Position numbers and translations under genes: made by a program. From Bog-532 sp036495425 (lineage in GTDB: Bacteria; Actinomycetota; Actinomycetes; Streptosporangiales; Streptosporangiaceae), in NCBI GenBank assembly GCA_036495425.1, contig DASXMW010000044.1, positions 1-14,791 on the forward strand: a stretch of 14,791 bases of DNA, in the 5' to 3' direction. The notes under the pieces were generated by a model, which was not told the origin of the DNA, made no database searches, and was given only the letters and a program-made list of their open reading frames with translations. Shown one piece after another: positions 7,208 to 13,107 of this stretch. Position 1 is the first letter of the stretch; every line of letters begins with the position of its first letter.

Positions 7208-8874
7208 CACCGGCGGCGGGTGAGGCGGCGGACCGCGGCCGACCGCCGCTCGGACCGCCGGCCGGCCTTGGCGGCGCCCCTGGTGTCGGCGATGGCCGCC
7301 TTGGCCGCCTGCATGCCGGGGATGCCGCACACGCCGCCGCCCGCGTGGGTCGCGGAGCTGGCGTAGTACAGGCCCGGGACCGGGGTGCGGTAGTCGGCGT
7401 AACCGGGGGCGGGCCGCATGTGGAACAGCTGTTCCAGCGACAGCTCGCCATGGAAGATGTTGCCGCCGATCAGGCCGTAATCGTGTTCCATGTCGTACGG
7501 GCCCACGATGTCGGTGTGCAGGATCGAGCTCTTGAAGTTGGGCGCGACCTCGTTGTAGGTGTCGATCATGCGGTCCGCGTAGGCCTGTAGCTCGTCCCGG
7601 TGCGGCTCGAGGTTCCAGTCCTGCGGCACCCACTGGGTGAACAGCGACATCGTGTGGTAGCCATCGGGGCACAGGGTCTTGTCGAACGTGGTCGGGATGA
7701 CCCCGTCGCTGAACGGCCGCGTGGCCGGGCGGCCCTCGCGGGCGTCGGTGAACGCGCGCTCGATGTACTCCATGGTCGGGGCCATCTCCACCGAGCCGGT
7801 GTGGTGCTCCTGCAGGGTGGTGCCGGGGTCGGCGGTGAAGTCGGGCAGCTCGGCCAGGGCCAGGTTGATCTTGACCACGCCGCTGCGGGTCTTCCAGTGC
7901 TCGATGTCGGTCACGAAGTCGTCCGGCAGCCGGTCGCGGCCGACATGGTCCAGGAACGCGGTGCGCGGGTGCAGCGAGGTGACCACCAGCGGCGCGGTGA
8001 TCTCCTCCCCGGACGCCAGCACCGCCCCGGACACCCGGCCGTCCGCGGTCAGCAGCCGACCGACCCGGGCGCCGGTGCGGATCTCCGCGCCCGCCTCCAG
8101 CGCGGCGGCGGCGATGGCGTCGGCCACCGCACCCATGCCGCCCTCCTGGAAGCCCCAGTTGCCCAGGTGCCCGTCGCCGACGTCGCCGATCGAGTGGTGG
8201 GCCATCACGTAGGCGGTGCCCGGCTCGTACGGGCCAGCCCAGGTGCCGATCACCCCGTTCACGGCCAGCGCCCCTTTGACCTGCGGCGACTCGAACCAGT
8301 CGTCGAGCAGGTCGGCGATGCTCATCGTCATCAGCCGGGTCACGTCGGCCACCGTGCGCACGTCCAGGCCGCGCTGGCGCCAGGCCAGCCGCAGGGTGTC
8401 GGCCAGGTCCCCCGGCTTGCGCGAGCCCAGCTTGGGCGGCACCCTCAGCAGCAGCGGGCCGAGCACGTCGGCCAGGCCTTCCAGCCAGGCGTCCCACTTC
8501 GGCATGGCCTCGGCGTCGGCCTTGGACCAGCGGGCCACCTCTTCGTAGTTGCGCTGGGCATCGTCGGCGTACAGCTTGATCGACCCGCCCTCGGGGAACG
8601 CCTGGTAGTACGGGCCCATCGGGAAGATCTTGTAGCCGTGCCGGGCCAGCTGCAGGTCGTTGATGATGGTCGGCGGCAGCAGGCTCATCACGTAGGACAG
8701 CCGGGTGACGCGGAATTCGGGGGCGTCCGGCCACGGGGCTTCGGTGGTGGCCGCGCCGCCGGTGTGGTCCCGGGCCTCCAGCACCAGGGTGCGCGCCCCG
8801 GACTGAGCCAGGTAGGCCGCGGCCACCAGCCCGTTGTGGCCGCCGCCGATGACCAGTGCGTCGTATGCCGCCAT
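7207..8874 (-). CDS. PYROXD2/phytoene desaturase-like FAD-dependent oxidoreductase (copy B)
   Basis: This 555-residue paralogue of the 3397-5061 product is similar along its whole length. It shares 'GGGHNGLVAAAYLA' (GGGHNG 10-15), 'GVIGTWAGP', 'GTAYVM.HH', 'TRSG.VKINLAL', 'MSLFTQWVP', 'GGNIFHGELSL' and the C-terminal 'THAGGGVCGIPG'. Roughly half the residues look identical by eye. The FAD-binding ends are intact, so both copies should be active flavoenzymes, with divergence in the central substrate-cap regions. The C-terminus adds a basic tail. ATG 8874 has a GGAGG ribosome binding site (8882-8886) seven bases upstream. It is first in a two-gene unit with the acyl-CoA synthetase, starting from a promoter overlapped by operator copy 2, and has an unusual repeat-bearing leader. 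The reaction is not known. Confidence 0.88.
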   Translation of the reverse strand: MAAYDALVIGGGHNGLVAAAYLAQSGARTLVLEARDHTGGAATTEAPWPDAPEFRVTRLSYVMSLLPPTIINDLQLARHGYKIFPMGPYYQAFPEGGSIKLYADDAQRNYEEVARWSKADAEAMPKWDAWLEGLADVLGPLLLRVPPKLGSRKPGDLADTLRLAWRQRGLDVRTVADVTRLMTMSIADLLDDWFESPQVKGALAVNGVIGTWAGPYEPGTAYVMAHHSIGDVGDGHLGNWGFQEGGMGAVADAIAAAALEAGAEIRTGARVGRLLTADGRVSGAVLASGEEITAPLVVTSLHPRTAFLDHVGRDRLPDDFVTDIEHWKTRSGVVKINLALAELPDFTADPGTTLQEHHTGSVEMAPTMEYIERAFTDAREGRPATRPFSDGVIPTTFDKTLCPDGYHTMSLFTQWVPQDWNLEPHRDELQAYADRMIDTYNEVAPNFKSSILHTDIVGPYDMEHDYGLIGGNIFHGELSLEQLFHMRPAPGYADYRTPVPGLYYASSATHAGGGVCGIPGMQAAKAAIADTRGAAKAGRRSERRSAAVRRLTRRR

Positions 8875-8890
8875 GAGGTGCCCTCCGCGA

Positions 8891-8932
8891 GTTCGCCAGT
8901 CAGAGTTTGCCAGTCAGAATTTGCCAGCGAGA
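8891..8932. repeat. Three tandem 14-bp repeats in the leader of PYROXD2-like copy B
   Basis: Units GTTCGCCAGTCAGA (8891-8904), GTTTGCCAGTCAGA (8905-8918) and ATTTGCCAGCGAGA (8919-8932) are directly adjacent. A fourth partial unit (GTTTG, 8933-8937) runs into the operator. On the minus strand units 1 and 2 contain TGACTGG, close to the operator half-site TGACTGA, so they may be extra weak regulator sites or an operator-derived duplication. They lie between the operator and the ribosome binding site of the minus-strand gene. Confidence 0.75.
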
Positions 8933-8934
8933 GT

Positions 8935-8954
8935 TTGACTGAATGTTCAGTCTA
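8935..8954. promoter_or_regulatory. Palindromic TetR-type operator, copy 2
   Basis: TTGACTGAATGTTCAGTCTA contains GACTGAA-TG-TTCAGTC (8937-8952), two 7-base arms around a 2-base centre. It matches the element at 2092-2111 at 18 of 20 positions. It lies directly between the PYROXD2-like gene and the TetR gene, overlapping the proposed -10 of the former and the -35 region of the latter. Autoregulation by the TetR protein plus control of the divergent unit is the expected arrangement for this family. Confidence 0.8.
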
Positions 8955-8978
8955 AGAAGCTGTTATGATTTCCGGCAA
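8949..8978 (-). promoter_or_regulatory. Promoter of the PYROXD2-like copy B / acyl-CoA synthetase unit
   Basis: On the minus strand TTGCCG (8978-8973, 4 of 6) is separated by 18 bases from TAGACT (8954-8949). The -10 overlaps the operator exactly as at the acyl-CoA dehydrogenase promoter (TARACTGAAC in both). Predicted start is near 8942, leaving a leader of about 70 bases with the 14-bp repeats and the GGAGG site. Confidence 0.45.
8961..8969 (+). promoter_or_regulatory. Extended -10 promoter of the TetR gene
   Basis: TGTTATGAT is an extended -10 element (TG-N-TATGAT, 5 of 6 to TATAAT at 8964-8969). The -35 position (8941-8946, GAATGT) is poor and lies inside the operator, which is usual when an extended -10 compensates. 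The transcript would start near 8976, giving a leader of about 60 bases. Confidence 0.5.
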
Positions 8979-8981
8979 GAG

Positions 8982-9005
8982 GGCCGCCCGCGAAACGGGC
9001 CGGCC
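8982..9005 (+). other. Hairpin in the TetR gene leader
   Basis: GGCCGCCCG (8982-8990), loop CGAAA, then CGGGCCGGCC (8996-9005) form a nine-pair GC-rich stem with one bulged base. It lies in the predicted 5' leader, about 30 bases before the ATG and just before the GGAGGGA at 9017-9023. No U-run follows, so it is not a standard terminator; a role in mRNA stability or translation is possible. Confidence 0.4.
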
Positions 9006-9037
9006 ACCAGGGCTCCGGAGGGACGGGGACAGCACCG

Positions 9038-9715
9038 ATGAAGCAGCAGGCTGGCACCGCCGCTAGCGGCGCTGACCAGCGCCGGGAGCAGATGCTCCGG
9101 GCGGCGCTGGAGGTCATCGCCGAACGGGGCTACCCGGAGACGCGAATCACCGACGTGGCCAAGCAGGCGGGGACCAGCGCGGCCCTGGTCATCTACTACT
9201 TCAAGACCCGGGACCAGCTGCTGACCGAAGCCATCCGGTTCTCCGAGGACGTCTGGTACGCGGCCGGAACCAGCCGGATGGCCAAGATCTCCACCGCGGC
9301 CGGGCGGCTCGAGGAGATGGTGGCCATGACCTGCCTGCCCGACACCGACCCGGACGTGGCCGGTTCCTGGCTGCTGTGGCTGGACCTGTGGGCCCAGTCG
9401 GCCCGCAATCCGGGGGTGGCCGCGGTCCGGCAGAAGTTCGACGAACGCTGGCGGGAAACCATTCGCGATCTGGTCCGTGAAGGCCAGGAGGGCGGGGAGT
9501 TCGGCCCCCTCGACGCGGAGGATTTCGCCGTCACCCTGTCCGCGTTGCTGGACGGGCTGGCGGTTCCGATCGCGCTGGAGGACCCTGAGGTAACGCCAGC
9601 GCGCGCGTTCGAGCTGACCATGCGGTTCGCCGCTGGTCAGCTCGGGTTTGACTGGCAGCCCCGGCGCCGGGCCCGCAAGGCCCGGAGCCGGCGCCAGGAC
9701 GGAGTTTCTGCGTAG
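9038..9715 (+). CDS. TetR/AcrR-family transcriptional regulator
   Basis: The 225-residue protein has a TetR N-terminal DNA-binding domain. Helix 1 is near 17-30 ('EQMLRAALEVIAERGY'), and the helix-turn-helix spans about 36-58 ('RITDVAKQAGTSAALVIYYF') with the usual 'YYFKTRDQLL' exit. The rest (about 70-205) is an all-helical ligand/dimerisation domain rich in Trp and Leu, ending in a basic tail. It probably represses from the palindromes at 8935-8954 and 2092-2111 and is released by a pathway ligand, perhaps an acyl-CoA or the substrate (inference). ATG 9038 follows GGAGGGA (9017-9023) and a closer GGGGA (9025-9029). It is the first gene of a likely operon, with 35 bases to the ABC ATPase gene. 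Confidence 0.92.
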   Translation: MKQQAGTAASGADQRREQMLRAALEVIAERGYPETRITDVAKQAGTSAALVIYYFKTRDQLLTEAIRFSEDVWYAAGTSRMAKISTAAGRLEEMVAMTCLPDTDPDVAGSWLLWLDLWAQSARNPGVAAVRQKFDERWRETIRDLVREGQEGGEFGPLDAEDFAVTLSALLDGLAVPIALEDPEVTPARAFELTMRFAAGQLGFDWQPRRRARKARSRRQDGVSA

Positions 9716-9739
9716 GCACTGTTTCTCAGCACTGGCAGC

Positions 9740-9745
9740 AGGAGG
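9740..9745 (+). promoter_or_regulatory. Ribosome binding site fixing the GTG start of the ABC ATPase
   Basis: A perfect AGGAGG lies five bases before GTG 9751. It selects this GTG as the start and is the strongest Shine-Dalgarno match in the TetR-ABC-ligase unit. Confidence 0.8.
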
Positions 9746-9750
9746 TACCC

Positions 9751-10875
9751 GTGGCCGGAGGACGCATCGAGCTGGCTGGCCTGACCAAACGGTTCACCGA
9801 GGTCGCGGTGGACGGGATTGACCTGGACATCGCGAGCGGGGAGTTCTTCTCGCTGCTGGGGCCGTCCGGGTGCGGGAAGACCACCACCCTGCGGCTGATC
9901 GCGGGCTTCGAGCAGCCGACGTCGGGCCGGATCATGCTCGACGGAGCCGACGTGTCCGGGGTGCCGCCGCACCGGCGGAACGTCAACACCGTGTTCCAGA
10001 GCTACGCGTTGTTCCCGTTCCTGTCCGTGTTCGACAACGTGGCCTTCGGGCTCAAGCACCGGGGCGTGGGTAACGCCGAGCTGAACCGCCGGGTCTGCGA
10101 GGCGCTGGAGCTGGTCAAGATGACCAGCTTCGCCAAGCGGCGGCCCGGGGCGCTGTCCGGTGGCCAGCAGCAGCGGGTCGCGCTGGCCCGGGCCCTGGTG
10201 CTGAACCCGGCCGTGCTGCTGCTGGACGAGCCGCTGGGCGCGCTGGACGCCAAGCTGCGCCGCTCGCTCAAGGTCGAGCTGAAGGCCTTGCAGGAAGAGG
10301 TCGGCATCACGTTCCTCTACGTCACCCACGACCAGGAGGAAGCGCTGACCATGTCGGACCGGATGGCGGTGATGAACGCGGGCCGGATCGCGCAGATCGG
10401 CGCCCCCCGCGACGTCTACACCGAGCCGGTCGACACCTACGTGGCCGACTTCCTCGGGACGTCGAACCTGATGGAAGTGGACGTGGTCGAGCGCGGGCCC
10501 GGATCCGGCTGCCGGATGAAGCTGGGCGATTCGGCGCTGGTGGCCGAGCGCGGCGACGTGGAGGGCACCGGCCCGGCCCACGCGGTGATCCGGCCGGAGC
10601 GGGTCCGGCTAGAGCCGCATGGCTCGGACGGGCCCAACCGGGTGCCGGGGATGGTGGAGCGGCTGGTGTTCCTGGGCGCGGCCACGCAGGTCATGCTGCG
10701 GCTGGCGCCGGGGGTGGCGTTGCAGGCGCTGGTCCAGAACGACGGGGAACGGCCGGACCTGGCCCAGGGCACGCCGGTGCATGTGTACCTGGCCCCGGAC
10801 GCGCTGCGGGTGCTGGGCGGGGCGTCCCGCGAGGTGCCGGTGGCCAGCGAGGACGAGCCCCTGGTGGCCAGCTGA
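9751..10875 (+). CDS. ABC transporter ATP-binding protein, PotA/spermidine-putrescine type
   Basis: All ATPase motifs are intact in this 374-residue protein: Walker A GPSGCGKTT (37-45), Q-loop Gln83 in 'VFQSYALFP', signature LSGGQQQ (135-141), Walker B VLLLDE (155-160), D-loop GALD (163-166) and switch His193 in 'YVTHDQEEA'. A C-terminal TOBE-like domain (about 240-365) follows, as in PotA/FbpC/MalK importers of polyamines, iron or other small solutes. The protein would sit on the inner face of the membrane and energise import. No permease or solute-binding protein gene lies in the window, so its partners are elsewhere. It sits between the TetR gene and the ligase gene (23 bases to the next start), suggesting joint regulation with the pathway. 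The substrate cannot be fixed from the ATPase alone. Confidence 0.92.
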   Translation: MAGGRIELAGLTKRFTEVAVDGIDLDIASGEFFSLLGPSGCGKTTTLRLIAGFEQPTSGRIMLDGADVSGVPPHRRNVNTVFQSYALFPFLSVFDNVAFGLKHRGVGNAELNRRVCEALELVKMTSFAKRRPGALSGGQQQRVALARALVLNPAVLLLDEPLGALDAKLRRSLKVELKALQEEVGITFLYVTHDQEEALTMSDRMAVMNAGRIAQIGAPRDVYTEPVDTYVADFLGTSNLMEVDVVERGPGSGCRMKLGDSALVAERGDVEGTGPAHAVIRPERVRLEPHGSDGPNRVPGMVERLVFLGAATQVMLRLAPGVALQALVQNDGERPDLAQGTPVHVYLAPDALRVLGGASREVPVASEDEPLVAS

Positions 10876-10898
10876 TCGCGGGTCCGGAACGAAGCCAC

Positions 10899-12311
10899 GT
10901 GTCACCCGATGAGGTAATCCAGGCCTACCAGGCGTTCTTCGCCGGTGACCGGCGGCCGCTCGATGTCGTCGGCCTCTTCCGGGACGTGGTCGCCTCGGTC
11001 CCCGCCTACCGGAAGTTCCTGGCCGACGCCCAGATCGACCCGGCCGCGGTCCAGTCGGTCGAGGACTTCCGGCAGCTGCCGATGACGTCGAAGGGCACCT
11101 ACCAGAACAGGTACCCGCTGCCCGAGTTGTGCCGCGGCGGGCGCCTCGACGGCTGCGACATGATCGCCGTGTCCTCCGGCTCGTCAGGGCGGCCGACTAT
11201 CTGGCCACGATCACTGGTCGACGAGCTGCAGGTCGCCGAGCGTTTCCAGGAGGTCTTCCGCACCTTCCAGGCCGATTCGCGGGGCACCCTGGCGGTGGTC
11301 TGCTTCCCGCTGGGCACGTGGGTCGGCGGGCTGTTCACCACGGCGTGCGTCCGGCACCTGGCGGCCAAGGGGTTCCCGATCACGACGGTGGCACCCGGCA
11401 ACAACAAGGCCGAGATCCTGCGGGTCATCCCGGAGCTGGCGCCCCATTTCGAGCAGGTCGTGCTGCTGGGGTACCCGCCGTTCGTCAAGGATGTGATCGA
11501 CAGTGGCACCGGCTGGCCCGCGCACCGGATCAAGATGGTGTTCGCCGGGGAGGTGTTCAGCGAGGAGTGGCGGGACCTGGTCGCGTCCCGGGCCGGTGTA
11601 GCTGATCCGGTATCGGACATGGTCTCGCTGTACGGCACCGCCGACGCGGGCGTGCTGGGCAACGAAACACCGAAGTCGGTGTCGATCCGGCGTTTCCTGG
11701 CCGGCCGGCCCGATCTGGCGCGGGAACTGTTCGGTGAGTCCCGCCTGCCGACCCTGGTGCAGTATGACCCGGCCAGCCGCTTCTTCGAGGCACACGAGGG
11801 AACTCTGCTGTTCTCCGGGGACAACGGCGTCCCCCTGATCCGGTACCACATCGCCGACGAGGGCGGCCTGGTGCCGCCGGAGGACATGGCCCGATTCTGC
11901 GCCCGGAACGGTTTCACCCCTGCCCAGGGCCCGGAGCTGCCGTTCGTGTTCGTGTTCGGCCGGTCCCTGTTCACGGTGTCGTTCTTCGGCGCGAACATCT
12001 ACCCGGAAAACGTCACCGTCGGTCTGGAGCAGCCGGGTATCAGTGACTGGGTGACCGGCAAGTTCGTCCTGGAGACCTACGAGGACGCCGACCGGGACCG
12101 GCAGCTGCGGATCACCGTGGAACTCGCGCCTGGCCGCAATGGGGACGCCGGCCTGCTGGCGGCCGCGATCCGCGACCAGCTACAGCGGCTCAACAGCGAG
12201 TTCGCCCACTACGTCCCCGCCGAGCGGCAGCTGCCGGAGGTGGTACTGCGCCCCGCCGGTGAACCCGAGTACTTCCCGGCCGGCGTCAAGCACCGCTACA
12301 CCCGCGGCTAA
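10899..12311 (+). CDS. PaaK/CapK-like adenylate-forming ligase (phenylacetate-CoA ligase family)
   Basis: This 470-residue member of the AMP-forming ANL superfamily is nearer the phenylacetate-CoA ligase/CapK branch than fatty acyl-CoA ligases. The phosphate-binding loop is 'VSSGSSGRPT' (91-100) and the adenine-site motif 'YGTADAG' is near 245. 'VFGRSLFTVSFFGANIYPENV' aligns with the hinge block of PaaK (GRSDD...G.N.FP), but here the two aspartates are Leu-Phe. The last residues hold Lys464 in 'VKHRYTRG', a candidate catalytic lysine. It probably activates an organic acid as its adenylate, and likely as a CoA thioester. GTG 10899 is preferred as the first in-frame start after the ABC stop; only a weak GGAA precedes it, so translation may depend on the upstream gene. 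Confidence 0.8.
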   Translation: MSPDEVIQAYQAFFAGDRRPLDVVGLFRDVVASVPAYRKFLADAQIDPAAVQSVEDFRQLPMTSKGTYQNRYPLPELCRGGRLDGCDMIAVSSGSSGRPTIWPRSLVDELQVAERFQEVFRTFQADSRGTLAVVCFPLGTWVGGLFTTACVRHLAAKGFPITTVAPGNNKAEILRVIPELAPHFEQVVLLGYPPFVKDVIDSGTGWPAHRIKMVFAGEVFSEEWRDLVASRAGVADPVSDMVSLYGTADAGVLGNETPKSVSIRRFLAGRPDLARELFGESRLPTLVQYDPASRFFEAHEGTLLFSGDNGVPLIRYHIADEGGLVPPEDMARFCARNGFTPAQGPELPFVFVFGRSLFTVSFFGANIYPENVTVGLEQPGISDWVTGKFVLETYEDADRDRQLRITVELAPGRNGDAGLLAAAIRDQLQRLNSEFAHYVPAERQLPEVVLRPAGEPEYFPAGVKHRYTRG

Positions 12312-12489
12312 ACAGCTGGTCAGCGGGAGTTGGGCCGAGCCTGGAGCCGCTGTGCCGCGCCAAGCAGGCTGACGGTGAAAGTGTTGATGCTCATCACCAC
12401 CGTCTCGTCGGCCGTTTGGCGGCGGCCAGGGTTGCGTGGATCATCCCACCGCTGCCCGGGCGGCGATAGGGGGGAAGTCATCGGCGGGG

Positions 12490-12495
12490 TAGCGT
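12490..12495 (+). promoter_or_regulatory. Leaderless -10 box of the nitroreductase gene
   Basis: TAGCGT lies six bases before the GTG at 12502, the same geometry as at 392-397. No Shine-Dalgarno site precedes the GTG. No convincing -35 is seen. The rest of the 190-base gap (12312-12501) shows no other clear feature and no convincing gene. Confidence 0.45.
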
Positions 12496-12501
12496 GCTGG
12501 C

Positions 12502-13107
12502 GTGGAATTCCAGCAGGTGGTGCAGAGACGGCGGATGGTACGCAGCTACGATCTGAGCCGGCCGGTGCCGGCTGAGGTGGTGGACCGGATCGTGAGCAAT
12601 GGGCTGCGAGCGCCGTCGGCGGGGTTCTCGCAGGGGTGGGGGTTCCTGGTGCTGGACACCCCGGCTGACGTGGGCCGGTTCCGGGCGGCGGTCACGCCGG
12701 AAGAAGGGCCGGAGGGGTGGTTCGCGGCCAACGTCGAGGCGCCGGTGCTGATCGTGGCGCACTCGAACAAGGACGCCTACCTGGACCGCTACGCCCAGCC
12801 CGACAAGGGGTTCAGCGACCGGTCCGACGCCTGGTGGCCCGCACCGTACTGGGACATCGACACCGGGATGGCGTCGTTGCTGATGCTGCTGACCTCGGTG
12901 GATGCCGGGCTGGGGGCGTGTTTCTTCGGCCTGCCGGCCGAGCGGATCGACGCCTACAAGGAGGCGTTCGGAGTGCCGGCGGAATTCCACCCGATCGGGG
13001 CGATTTCGGTGGGCTACAGCGACGAGCCACCCCGCGACCTGAAGGGCCGGCGCAAGCCGGCGGACCAGACCGTGCACCGGGGCCGGTGGAACCAGCCGAC
13101 CGGATGA
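12502..13107 (+). CDS. Nitroreductase-family FMN-dependent oxidoreductase
   Basis: This 201-residue cytoplasmic protein is the usual length for the nitroreductase fold. The N-terminal Arg cluster 'RRRMVRSY' (9-16), which contacts FMN phosphate, and 'LRAPSAGFSQGWGFLVL' (35-51), the variant of APSAGNSQPW, are diagnostic. A central 'DIDTGMASLLMLLTSVDAGLGACFFG' helix and a C-terminal 'IGAISVGY' strand complete the fold. Members use NAD(P)H or F420H2 to reduce nitro groups, quinones or enones; the physiological substrate is unknown. GTG 12502 is supported by the conserved N-terminus and the leaderless -10. Its stop overlaps the next start as ATGA (13104-13107), so the two products are probably made together. 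Confidence 0.88.
   Translation: MEFQQVVQRRRMVRSYDLSRPVPAEVVDRIVSNGLRAPSAGFSQGWGFLVLDTPADVGRFRAAVTPEEGPEGWFAANVEAPVLIVAHSNKDAYLDRYAQPDKGFSDRSDAWWPAPYWDIDTGMASLLMLLTSVDAGLGACFFGLPAERIDAYKEAFGVPAEFHPIGAISVGYSDEPPRDLKGRRKPADQTVHRGRWNQPTG

Noticed and set aside
5129..7366. 745-codon plus-strand open frame opposite the acyl-CoA synthetase
   Set aside because: The translation has no recognisable motif and is rich in Gly/Gln/Arg repeats typical of antisense reading. The minus-strand synthetase has full domain motifs.
7208..8734. Upstream extension of the acyl-CoA synthetase frame to 8734
   Set aside because: This part overlaps PYROXD2-B in another frame and is of shadow composition. The synthetase family's N-terminus begins just after ATG 7207.
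12301..12327. CCCGC...GCGGG stem spanning the ligase stop codon as a terminator
   Set aside because: There are only five pairs with a 17-base loop and no U-run, too weak to call.
12330..12575. Small open frame in the gap before and across the nitroreductase start
   Set aside because: It has no ribosome binding site or recognisable motif and overlaps the well-supported nitroreductase N-terminus in another frame.
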